Assembly (NCBI GenBank): GCA_963766605.1
Contig: CAVYAT010000007.1
Location: forward strand, 1,054,001-1,118,000
Direction of reading: 5' to 3'
DNA: 64,000 nt
Origin: AC-49 sp963766605
GTDB lineage: Bacteria; Actinomycetota; Thermoleophilia; Solirubrobacterales; Solirubrobacteraceae
The notes below the pieces were generated by a model that was given only the letters and a program-made list of their open reading frames with translations, ran no database searches and was not told where the DNA came from. This document shows positions 20,010 through 27,891 of this stretch, piece after piece (the stretch's first letter is position 1; each line of letters begins with the position of its first letter). The position numbers and the translations under genes are program-made.

Positions 20010-21379
20010 CACTGTGCCCCCGTTGCGTAGAAGATCGTCTTGACCTCGGTGTAGTGATCCAGCGCGTGCGGCCCGAGCTCGCGCCCGACCCCGGACTGCT
20101 TGAAGCCGCCGAACGGCGTCGCTACGCGGACCGACGTGTTGGAGTTGATCGACAGATTCCCCGACTCGATCGCCCGGCAGACCCGCAGCGCCCGGGCGCC
20201 GTCGCTCGTCCACACCGAGCCGCTGAGCCCGTAGATCGTGTCGTTGGCGAGCTCGATCGCCTCGGCCTCGGTGTCGAATCCGATCACGACGACGATCGGC
20301 CCGAAGATCTCGTCGACGGCCGCCGGGGCGTCGCGCTCGACCGGGCACAGAACGGTCGGCGGGAACCAGTAGCCCGGTCCGTCCGGCGCCTTTCCGCGGA
20401 TCGCGATCGGCGCGTCGTCGGGCGCGTAGGCCGACACCTGCTCGAGCTGGCCGGCGCTGATCAGCGGCCCCATGGCCGTCGACGCGTCGAGCGGGTCGCC
20501 GACGCGGATCCGCTGGACGGCATCGTCCATCGCCGCGAGGAAGCGGTCCAGTACCGGTCGCTGCACGAGCACGCGCGAGCGCGCGCAACAGTCCTGGCCC
20601 GCATTGCCGAACGCGGCACCCGGGGCGGCCGCGGCGGCGGCCTCGACGTCGGCGTCGGCGAACACGATGTTGGCGGACTTGCCGCCGAGCTCCAGCGTCA
20701 CGCGCTTGATCGTCTGCGCCGCCCCGGCCGCGATCGTGCGCCCGACCTCGGTCGAGCCGGTGAACGCGATCTTCGCGATGTCGGGGTGCTCCACCATCCG
20801 CGTTCCGCAGACGCTGCCCGGCCCGACGACGACGTTCAGCACACCCTCGGGCAGCCCCGCCTCCAGCGCCAGGCGCTCGAACGCCAGCGCGCTCAGCGGC
20901 GTCAGCTCGGCCGGCTTGAGCACGACGGTGTTGCCGGCGGCGAGCGCCGGCCCCAACTTCCACGCCGCGATCGTCAGCGGGAAGTTCCACGGCACGATCA
21001 GGCCGACGACGCCCAGCGGCTCGCGCACCGTGAACGCCATCCCGCCGCTGGCCGGGATCGTGTCGCCGAGCAGCCGCTCGGGCGACCCCGCGTAGTAGCG
21101 GAAGGTCTCGACGACCATCCCGATCTCGCCGCGGGCGTCGACGATCGGCTTGCCGGCGTTGCGCGCCTCGAGCGTCGCGAGCTCCTCGAGCGAGCCCTCG
21201 ACCGCATCGGCGATCCGCCGCAGCAGCGCGGCGCGGTCGCCGGGGGAGACCGCGCGCCACGCCGGCAGGGCCGCCTTGGCACGCGCGACCGCGGCGTCGA
21301 CCTCGTCCGCGCCGGCGCGCGGCAGCTCCTGCATGACCGCCTCGGTGGCGGGCTCGATGACGGACAACGTTTGGCTCAT
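20009..21379 (-). CDS. Aldehyde dehydrogenase (NAD+), 456 aa
   Basis: Standard ALDH fold: VVGLIVPWNFPL, KPAELTPLSA, the Gly-rich FTGSTEVG, the general-base Glu in TLELGGKSAN and the nucleophilic Cys in GQDCCARSR. EIFGPIV and GGFKQSG are also present. Close families are betaine-aldehyde, gamma-aminobutyraldehyde and PuuC-like dehydrogenases, but the exact aldehyde cannot be read from sequence. It lies 79 nt downstream of the permease on the same strand and overlaps the SDR start by one base. In the Puu-like reading of this region it would oxidise the aldehyde released by the FAD enzyme. Confidence 0.9.
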   Translation of the reverse strand: MSQTLSVIEPATEAVMQELPRAGADEVDAAVARAKAALPAWRAVSPGDRAALLRRIADAVEGSLEELATLEARNAGKPIVDARGEIGMVVETFRYYAGSPERLLGDTIPASGGMAFTVREPLGVVGLIVPWNFPLTIAAWKLGPALAAGNTVVLKPAELTPLSALAFERLALEAGLPEGVLNVVVGPGSVCGTRMVEHPDIAKIAFTGSTEVGRTIAAGAAQTIKRVTLELGGKSANIVFADADVEAAAAAAPGAAFGNAGQDCCARSRVLVQRPVLDRFLAAMDDAVQRIRVGDPLDASTAMGPLISAGQLEQVSAYAPDDAPIAIRGKAPDGPGYWFPPTVLCPVERDAPAAVDEIFGPIVVVIGFDTEAEAIELANDTIYGLSGSVWTSDGARALRVCRAIESGNLSINSNTSVRVATPFGGFKQSGVGRELGPHALDHYTEVKTIFYATGAQ

Positions 21380-21458
21380 CGCCCCCTCGCTTCGACGATG
21401 CCGGTGAACAGACCCGGCGCGACCGGAGGTTCGCGCCGGGCCGTCACCGCTTTGGTTC

Positions 21459-23081
21459 CTAAGGCGCCTCGGCCAGCGGCGGTGTGGCCCCGATGTCGGC
21501 CTCGATGTCCGAGATCGTGCTGACGGGACCGTGCCACCAGTTCTTGGCGCTCACGAGCCACCAGATGCCGACGACGATCAGCACGCCGCCGGTCACGACC
21601 GGCGTGTAGTTGAACAGGTTCAGGTCGAAGCTGCTCTTCCACGGCACGCCGCTCGAGGAGAACGGCGCGTCGAAGTAGCCGATCACGACGATGATCACCT
21701 CGATGATCGAGACGATGCACATCCACTTGTACTTCTTGCCCAGGGTCCAGGGCCCGGGTTCGAACTCATCGCCCATCCGCAGCCGCAGCCAGATCGGGAT
21801 GATCCAGGCGACGTAGAGGCCGATCACGCCGATCGACACGACGGCGCTGAACGCGATCGTGGCGCCGTTCTTGTTGCCGAACAGCGCCGGCAGGGTCAGG
21901 ATCAGCGCGACCACCGCCACCGCGATGACCGCATTGAACGGAACCCGCTTGGCGTTGACGCGACGCCACGCGCCGTGGCCCGGGACCGCGCCGTCGCGGC
22001 TGAACGCGAACATCATCCGCGAGGCGCTCGTCATGCAGCTCATCCCGCAGAACATCTGCCCGATGAACGCGACGATGAGGATGAACTTGGTCGCCCACAG
22101 GGCCATGCCCGACGACGAGAACACGGTGAACACCGCGCCGCCGGCCGCGTTGATCGCCTTCGGGTCGTTGGCCGTGAACGTGATCGCCAGCAGCAGGATG
22201 TAGCCGATGACCGCCGAGTAGAACACCGACCGCCAGACGCCCTTCGGCGCCTGCTCGGCCGCTTCGTTGGTCTCCTCGGAGATGTGGGCCGACGCGTCGA
22301 AACCGGTGATCGTGTACTGCGTGAGCAGGAACCCGAGCGGCAGGACGTAGAGCCAGAACATGAAGCCGGTCGTGCCGCCGCCGGCGAAGCCCGAGTTGTT
22401 CTCCAGATGGGTGAACACGAACTTCACGCTCTGGTGGTGGCTGGGGACGAAGATCAGCAGGGCGATGATCACCGCGACGCCGGCGATGTGCCACCACACC
22501 GAGATGCTGTTGAAAATCGCGACGAGGTGGCTGCCGCGGATATTCACCGCGATGTGGATCAGCAGGATGATCGCGAAGATCACGAACGTCGCGGTCAGCG
22601 CATGCCAGCCCGGGTCGCCGTGGGCCGCGGCGAAGTTCACGCCGAAGATGTCGACGTTGTAGAAGCCGAGGATGTTGTAGAGGAACTGCGCGGCGAAGTA
22701 GTCGACCGACGCCAGGATCGCGATCAGGCCCAGCAGGTTGAACCAGCCGGTGAACCAGGCCCAGGCGGGGCTGCCGAGCTTGGCCGACCAGTAGTAGATG
22801 CCGCCGGCGGTCGGCATCGCCGAGACGAGCTCGGCCATGCAGAACGCGATGATCAGGATGAACGCGGAGACGATCGGCCAGCCCCACGAGATCGCGACCG
22901 GGCCGCCGTTGTTCCACGCCTGGTAGTAGGTCGTGAAGCACCCGGCGAGGACCGAGATGATCGTGAACGAGATCGCGAAGTTCTGAAACCCGGACCAGCT
23001 CCGGCTCAGCTCCTGCTTGTACCCGAGCTCAGCTAGCCGCTGTTCGTCTGGGCTGAGCGGCGCGGCGGGTTCTGCGGTCAT
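21459..23081 (-). CDS. APC-superfamily amino-acid/GABA/choline-type permease (540 aa)
   Basis: About twelve hydrophobic helices. The signature N-terminus LGYKQELSRSWSGFQNFAISF, then WGWPIVSAFILIIAFCMAELVSAMPTAGGIYYW, belongs to the amino-acid/choline (GABA permease) branch of the APC superfamily. TITGFDASAHISEETNEA is the conserved loop of that branch. Start ATG at 23081 follows AGGAG. It has its own promoter (23153-23182). As first gene of a unit with the aldehyde dehydrogenase and SDR, it probably imports their substrate: an amine, amino alcohol or GABA-like compound. Confidence 0.9.
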   Translation of the reverse strand: MTAEPAAPLSPDEQRLAELGYKQELSRSWSGFQNFAISFTIISVLAGCFTTYYQAWNNGGPVAISWGWPIVSAFILIIAFCMAELVSAMPTAGGIYYWSAKLGSPAWAWFTGWFNLLGLIAILASVDYFAAQFLYNILGFYNVDIFGVNFAAAHGDPGWHALTATFVIFAIILLIHIAVNIRGSHLVAIFNSISVWWHIAGVAVIIALLIFVPSHHQSVKFVFTHLENNSGFAGGGTTGFMFWLYVLPLGFLLTQYTITGFDASAHISEETNEAAEQAPKGVWRSVFYSAVIGYILLLAITFTANDPKAINAAGGAVFTVFSSSGMALWATKFILIVAFIGQMFCGMSCMTSASRMMFAFSRDGAVPGHGAWRRVNAKRVPFNAVIAVAVVALILTLPALFGNKNGATIAFSAVVSIGVIGLYVAWIIPIWLRLRMGDEFEPGPWTLGKKYKWMCIVSIIEVIIVVIGYFDAPFSSSGVPWKSSFDLNLFNYTPVVTGGVLIVVGIWWLVSAKNWWHGPVSTISDIEADIGATPPLAEAP

Positions 23082-23152
23082 GCGACAGCTCCTGTCCTCA
23101 CACGTGGGTGGGTCACCAAAGGTGTGATGGTCCGTCCTTTGGATCTGGCGCG

Positions 23153-23182
23153 ACTGTATGCCGGTCCGGAGACCGTTGTCAA
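23153..23182 (-). promoter_or_regulatory. Promoter of the permease unit with internal dyad
   Basis: On the minus strand TTGACA (23182-23177) and TACAGT (23158-23153) are 18 bp apart, a near-consensus sigma-70 promoter. Between them lies a perfect inverted repeat, CGGTC-CGGA-GACCG (plus-strand 23162-23175). A dyad there is an expected repressor site. The GntR protein encoded nearby is the obvious candidate, but this is inference. Confidence 0.65.
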
Positions 23183-23209
23183 CCTGTTTTTGCCGCAGTT
23201 TCGGAAGGA

Positions 23210-23659
23210 CTACGTGCGCACTGGTGCGGTCGCGCGTGCGACGAAGGTCGCGATCGCGAATACCGCGGATCCGATCAGCGCCAGCCAGATGCCCCAGCCG
23301 GCGCTGACCGACACGCCGACTGTCTTGAAGGCGTCGGACTTGTTGGAGATGTCGGCGAGGTCGGCGATGCAGATGATCGTCGCCAGAACCCCGAGCACCG
23401 AGCACGCCCACAGCATCGGGCGCTGCCCGATGCTGGCGAACACGACGACGAGGATGAGGGCGACGACCGCGATCACGATGATCACCGTGCCGTCGCGACT
23501 CGTGCCGTTCAGGCTCCCTCCCTCGGACGACGTGATCCACGGGCCGATCGATCCGACGATCATGGCGACGAGGGCGACAACGGCGATCCAGAACGCCGGC
23601 GACAGGCCGTACCGCGTCGCGGTGGGCGAGGCGGCTGCGGGAGGTGGGAGGTCGGTCAT
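23210..23659 (-). CDS. Four-helix membrane protein of unknown function (149 aa)
   Basis: Not recognised. After a Pro/Ala-rich N-terminus it has four hydrophobic helices (about 22-42, 60-80, 83-103 and 118-142). A short loop after helix 1 is extracytoplasmic in appearance (ITSSEGGSLNGTSRDG). No conserved charged residues suggest transport. It lies upstream of the permease on the same strand, but the permease has its own promoter. It is divergent from the antiporter with 38 bp between starts. Confidence 0.7.
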   Translation of the reverse strand: MTDLPPPAAASPTATRYGLSPAFWIAVVALVAMIVGSIGPWITSSEGGSLNGTSRDGTVIIVIAVVALILVVVFASIGQRPMLWACSVLGVLATIICIADLADISNKSDAFKTVGVSVSAGWGIWLALIGSAVFAIATFVARATAPVRT

Positions 23660-23697
23660 GGCGCGGCACCGTACCGGGTCTCTGCGATCCTCGCCGG

Positions 23698-24879
23698 ATG
23701 CGGGACGGAACCGCGATCCTCGTTGTCGGGCTGATGCTGATGGCCGCGCTGGTCGCGACGATGCTGGCCGGCCGCAGCGGCCTGCCCAGCATGCTCCTGT
23801 TCCTGGGGATCGGGATGCTGGTCGGCAGCGACGGGCTGGACTGGCTGGACTTCGGCGACTACGTCCTCGCGCGGCGCGTCGGCGTCATCTGCCTGGCCCT
23901 GATCCTGTTCGAGGGGGGGTTGGCGACCGGCTTCAAGGAGATCCGCCCGGTGCTCGGCGCGTCGGCGAGCCTCGCCCTGGTGGCGACGACGATCACCGCG
24001 ATCATCGGCGGGCTGGCTGCCGCGGCGCTGTTCGGCCTGTCGACGCTCGAGGGGCTGCTGCTCGGCTCGATCGTCGCGTCGACCGACGGCGCCGCGACGT
24101 TCGCGCTGCTGCGTGGGTCGTCGCTGCGCCGGCGCCTGAGCCTGACGCTCGAGGGTGAGGCGGGCCTCAACGACCCGGTCGCGGTGCTGCTCGTGCTCGG
24201 GTTCATCGAGTGGCTGACCCACCCGCACTTCGGGATCACCGACATGTTGTGGCTGTTCGTCAAGGAGCTGTCGATCGGCGCCGCCGCCGGGCTGCTCGTC
24301 GGCCTCGCTTCGGCGTGGGCGCTGGACCGTGTGTCGCTGGCCAGTCGCGGCCTGTACCCGATCGCCTCGCTGGCCTGCGCGGCGCTCGCCTACGGCGCCG
24401 CCGACTCGTTGCACGGGTCGGGCTTCCTGGCCGTCTACCTGACCGGCATGGCCCTGGCCGGCGTGCGCGTCGAGGTCCGCGAGGCGCTCGAGCCGTTTCA
24501 CGACAGCCTCGCGTCACTGGCCCAGCTCACGCTGTTCCTCGTCCTCGGGCTGCTCGTGTTCCCGTCGCGTCTGGGCGACGTCGCGCTGAAGGGCACCGCG
24601 CTGGCGCTCGTCAGCGTCGTCGTGGCGCGCCCGGTCGGCGTGTTCGCCGCGTTGCCGTTCGGCTACAGCGCGCGCGAGCGCGGAGTGCTCGCGTGGGCCG
24701 GGATGCGGGGCGCGGTGCCGGTCGTGCTGGCGACGTTCGGCGTCACCTCGGGCGTCGCCCACAGCATCGAGTTCTTCGACATCGTGTTCTTCGCCGTGCT
24801 CGTCTCGACGCTGCTTCAGGGGCTCACGTTCGAGCGCGTCGCCGAGCGGCTGGGCGGGGCGCGGGCGTCACCCGGGTAG
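23698..24879 (+). CDS. CPA1-type cation/proton antiporter (393 aa)
   Basis: About twelve hydrophobic helices. LILFEGGL and ASTDGAATFALL are the family helices, and LEGEAGLNDPVAVLL contains the ND pair of NhaP/CvrA-like antiporters that carries the exchanged ions. AGMRGAVPVVLATF near the C-terminus is also diagnostic. No RCK/TrkA_C tail follows, so it is the short form. ATG at 23698 is chosen; translation from further upstream would run over the divergent gene. It lies inside the catabolic region but need not belong to it. Its stop overlaps the GntR gene by 12 nt tail to tail. Confidence 0.88.
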   Translation: MRDGTAILVVGLMLMAALVATMLAGRSGLPSMLLFLGIGMLVGSDGLDWLDFGDYVLARRVGVICLALILFEGGLATGFKEIRPVLGASASLALVATTITAIIGGLAAAALFGLSTLEGLLLGSIVASTDGAATFALLRGSSLRRRLSLTLEGEAGLNDPVAVLLVLGFIEWLTHPHFGITDMLWLFVKELSIGAAAGLLVGLASAWALDRVSLASRGLYPIASLACAALAYGAADSLHGSGFLAVYLTGMALAGVRVEVREALEPFHDSLASLAQLTLFLVLGLLVFPSRLGDVALKGTALALVSVVVARPVGVFAALPFGYSARERGVLAWAGMRGAVPVVLATFGVTSGVAHSIEFFDIVFFAVLVSTLLQGLTFERVAERLGGARASPG

Positions 24880-25587
24880 CAGGCCCTGCAGGACGTGCTC
24901 GGTGCCGCGCACGTGCTCGGTCATGACGCGCATCGCACGCTCGCCGTCGCGCGCCCGGACCGCGGCGACGAGTGCCGCGTGCTGGGCGTTTGACCAGCCG
25001 AGCACCTCGTGGGGATGGGCGATGAACGAGATCAGGTCGGTCATCGCGCTCTGCGCCTCGGTGGCGGCGGTCACCAGGTGCTGGCTCGTCGTCGCCTCGG
25101 CCAACGCGATGTGGAAGCGGATGTCGGCCTGGCGATAGGCGGGGAAGTCGTCGAGCGCGGCGTCCATCGCCGCGACCTGCCCTTCGAGCGCCTCGATCGC
25201 CCGCTGGTCGGCGCGCTCGGAGGCCAGAAGCGCGACGCCGAGCTCGACCGCCAGGCGCGCGTCGAGCGCGTCCTGCCAGCCCGCCAGCTGCTCGACGGTC
25301 GGCGCCTGCGCCGGCGGCAGGCGATCGGCGACGAACGTCCCGCCGCCGCGGCCGCGCGCGGCCCGGAGGTGGCCGCTCTGGACGAGCGCCGTCAGCGCCT
25401 GGCGCAACGTCGAACGCGAGATCTCCAGCCGCGCACACAGCTCGCGCTCGGCCGGCAGCTGCGTGCCGGGCGCGAGCAGACCCAGCTTGATCGCCGTGCC
25501 GAGCCGGTCGAGCGCCTCCTCGAACGCCGTCTGGGACCGCACCGGGGCGAACACACTGTCGCTCGGTGGGGCCGGCGGCGCGCTCAT
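24868..25587 (-). CDS. GntR/FadR-family transcriptional regulator (239 aa)
   Basis: The N-terminal winged helix has LAPGTQLPAERELCARLEISRSTLRQALTALVQSGHL. The C-terminal all-alpha FCD ligand domain (about 95-235) has YRQADIRFHIALAEAT and later His residues (SNAQHAALVAA) that could bind a metal, as in that family. Its ATG overlaps the stop of the glutamine-synthetase-like ligase (ATGA at 25584-25587), so it is co-transcribed and probably controls this locus in response to its substrate. Confidence 0.9.
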   Translation of the reverse strand: MSAPPAPPSDSVFAPVRSQTAFEEALDRLGTAIKLGLLAPGTQLPAERELCARLEISRSTLRQALTALVQSGHLRAARGRGGGTFVADRLPPAQAPTVEQLAGWQDALDARLAVELGVALLASERADQRAIEALEGQVAAMDAALDDFPAYRQADIRFHIALAEATTSQHLVTAATEAQSAMTDLISFIAHPHEVLGWSNAQHAALVAAVRARDGERAMRVMTEHVRGTEHVLQGLLPG

Positions 25588-26915
25588 AGTCGCTCGAAGC
25601 CGCGGAAGCGCTCCCAGTCCGTGATCGCCGAGTCGAAGGCCGCGAGCTCGACGCGCGCGTTGTTGAGGTAGTGCTCGACGACCTCGTCGCCGAACGCGAT
25701 CCGCGCGACCTCGCTGGCCGCGAACAGGTCGCGAGCGTCGCGCAGCGTCGCCGGGACGCGCGGCTTGTCGGCGACGTAGGCGTTGCCCTCGAACGCCGGC
25801 TCGAGCTCGAGCTCGTTGTCGACCCCGTGCAGGCCGCCGGCGATCAGCGCCGCGAGCGTCAGGTACGGGTTGACGTCGGCGCCCGGCAGCCGGCACTCGA
25901 CCCGCTGCGCCTTGCCGCCGTGGCCGACCTCGCGCAGCGAGCACGTGCGGTTGTCGTGGCCCCAGGCGATCGCGGTCGGCGCGAACGATCCCGGCTGGAA
26001 GCGCTTGTAGGAGTTGACGTTCGGGGCGTGGAACAGCGTCAGCTCGCGCAGCGTCGCCAGCAGTCCGGCGAGGAACTGGTTGAACATCTCAGGCTGGGCA
26101 TGGAAGACCGGTGCGCCGCTCTCGTCGGCGAGCGACAGGTGCACGTGGCACGAGTTGCCCTCGCGCTCGTTGTACTTGGCCATGAACGAGATCGACATGC
26201 CCTCCTGGTCGGCGATCTCCTTGGCCCCCGTCTTGTAGATGCTGTGCTCGTCGGCCGTCTGGAGCGCCGGGCCGTAGAGGAAGTTGATCTCGTGCTGGCC
26301 GAAGTTGCACTCGCCCTTGGAGTTCTCGACACGCATCCCGGCGCCCGCCATCGAGTTGCGGATCCGGCGCAGCAGCGGCTCGATCTTCGCCGTGCCGAGC
26401 ATCGAGTAGTCGACGTTGTAGAGGTTGGCCGGCTCGAGGTCGCGGTAGCCGAGCTTGAATGCCTCGTCGTAGCCGGTCTTGAAGACCAGGAACTCGAGCT
26501 CTGTCCCGGCCATCGCCGTCCAGCCGCGCTGCGCGAGGCGGTCGAGCTGGGCGCGCAGGACCTGGCGCGGCGACGGCGCGACCGGTTTGCCGTCGTGCCA
26601 CTCGATGTCGGCCAGGCACAGCACCGTCGCCTCGTGCCACGGGACCGGCCGCAGCGTCGACAGGTCCGGGCGCATCACGAAGTCGCCGTAGCCGAGGTCC
26701 CAGGAGCTCATCGCGTAGCCGTCGACGGTGTTCATCTCGACATCGACCGCGAGCAGGTAGTTGCAGGCCTCGGCACCGTGATCCGCGACCGCGTCCACGA
26801 AATGCGTGCCGGTCAGTCGCTTGCCCTGGAGCCGGCCCTGCATATCGGTGAGGCAGAGAAGAACGGTGTCGACCGCCCCTCGATCGACTTCCCCCCTCAG
26901 CTCGTCGAGCTTCAT
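25584..26915 (-). CDS. Glutamine-synthetase-like gamma-glutamyl-amine ligase (443 aa)
   Basis: GS-family ligase of the divergent type that joins glutamate to amines (PuuA, GlnA3/GlnA4, gamma-glutamylmethylamide synthetases). The metal and ATP site residues are kept: MAGTELEFLVF, ENSKGECNFGQHEINF, GNSCHVHLSL, and RVECRLPGADVNPYL. The beta-grasp N-domain has LTDMQGRLQGKRLTG. It differs from the housekeeping glnA at 8730 in the substrate loop (AIAWGHDNRTCSLR). Neighbours are a GntR regulator (overlap), a divergent kinase-like gene and a FAD oxidoreductase, a Puu-like setting. Candidate substrates are ethanolamine, polyamines or methylated amines; sequence alone does not decide. Confidence 0.85.
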   Translation of the reverse strand: MKLDELRGEVDRGAVDTVLLCLTDMQGRLQGKRLTGTHFVDAVADHGAEACNYLLAVDVEMNTVDGYAMSSWDLGYGDFVMRPDLSTLRPVPWHEATVLCLADIEWHDGKPVAPSPRQVLRAQLDRLAQRGWTAMAGTELEFLVFKTGYDEAFKLGYRDLEPANLYNVDYSMLGTAKIEPLLRRIRNSMAGAGMRVENSKGECNFGQHEINFLYGPALQTADEHSIYKTGAKEIADQEGMSISFMAKYNEREGNSCHVHLSLADESGAPVFHAQPEMFNQFLAGLLATLRELTLFHAPNVNSYKRFQPGSFAPTAIAWGHDNRTCSLREVGHGGKAQRVECRLPGADVNPYLTLAALIAGGLHGVDNELELEPAFEGNAYVADKPRVPATLRDARDLFAASEVARIAFGDEVVEHYLNNARVELAAFDSAITDWERFRGFERL

Positions 26916-26979
26916 CGATGGCGAAGGTACAGTGAACACGCCTTTACATGCAAGCCGCCTCGCCGTAGGTTCGCCGCCG

Positions 26980-27891
26980 ATGCCCGAACTTGACGCCCTG
27001 CTCACAGAGCTCGAGCCACAGCTCGGCGCGGTGACCGCCGCGCCGCGGGCGCTCGATGGCGGATTCACCAACCGCAACTACCGTGTCGGCCTCGGCGGCG
27101 AGGACTACGTGCTGCGGGTGTGCGGCAAGGACACGAGCGTCCTGGGGATCGATCGCCACAACGAGCGCGAGGCGACGCGCATCGCGGCGTCGCTGGGCGT
27201 CGGGCCCGAGCTCGCTGCGTTCCTGCCCGACGAGGACTGTCTGTGCCTGGTCACGCGGTTCGTCGCCGGCGCGCCGCTGGGCGAGGGCGAGCTGCGCGGG
27301 GAGCCGGTCCTGTCCGAGGCCGGCCGGATGCTGCGCGCGCTGCACGACGGGCCGGCCTTCCCGGCGACGTTCAACGGCTTCACGATCGCCGCCGAACACC
27401 TCGATGCGATCATCGGCCGGGGCGGCGACGCGCCAACACAGTACGCCGACGCCGACGCCGCCGCGCAGCGGATCGCCTCGGTGCTGCGCGGGCCCGAGCA
27501 CGAACTCGTCCCGTGCCACAACGACCTGCTGCCCGGCAACATTCTGCGCGCCGGCGACCGGCTGATGCTGATCGACTGGGAGTACGCGGGGATGAACGAT
27601 CGCTTCTTCGACCTCGCCAACATCGCGGTCAACAACGGGCTACAGGGCGACGAGGAGGCGCGGCTGCTCGAGGCCTACTTCGGCGAGCCACCGAGCGACC
27701 GCCACCGGGCGGAGCTGTCGCTGATGCGGATCATCAGCGACTTCCGTGAGGCTATGTGGGGGGCACTTCAGGCCGTCGTCGGGGAGATCGAGATGGACTA
27801 CGGCGCCTACGCCGACAAACACTTCGCGCGGCTGCTGGCCGCCGCCGCCGACCCACGCTTCGAGGAGGACCTGCATGCCGCGGCCGCGTGA
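26980..27891 (+). CDS. Choline/ethanolamine-kinase-like phosphotransferase (303 aa)
   Basis: Protein-kinase-like fold of the APH/choline kinase group. DGGFTNRNYRVGL is the nucleotide loop, YVLRVCGKD carries the Arg/Lys region, and PCHNDLLPGNIL with LMLIDWEYAG are the catalytic loop and the metal-binding Asp. The W-E-Y after IDWE is typical of choline/ethanolamine and LicA-like kinases rather than antibiotic kinases. TAGGTT at 26966-26971 is 8 nt before the ATG. It is divergent from the ligase gene (64 bp between) and its end overlaps the next gene by 17 nt, so the kinase and FAD enzyme are coupled. Confidence 0.85.
   Translation: MPELDALLTELEPQLGAVTAAPRALDGGFTNRNYRVGLGGEDYVLRVCGKDTSVLGIDRHNEREATRIAASLGVGPELAAFLPDEDCLCLVTRFVAGAPLGEGELRGEPVLSEAGRMLRALHDGPAFPATFNGFTIAAEHLDAIIGRGGDAPTQYADADAAAQRIASVLRGPEHELVPCHNDLLPGNILRAGDRLMLIDWEYAGMNDRFFDLANIAVNNGLQGDEEARLLEAYFGEPPSDRHRAELSLMRIISDFREAMWGALQAVVGEIEMDYGAYADKHFARLLAAAADPRFEEDLHAAAA

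Noticed and set aside
25584..26915. A second housekeeping glutamine synthetase
   Set aside because: The substrate loop and neighbours (GntR, permease, FAD oxidase) fit amine-glutamate ligases. The ordinary GlnA is at 8730.
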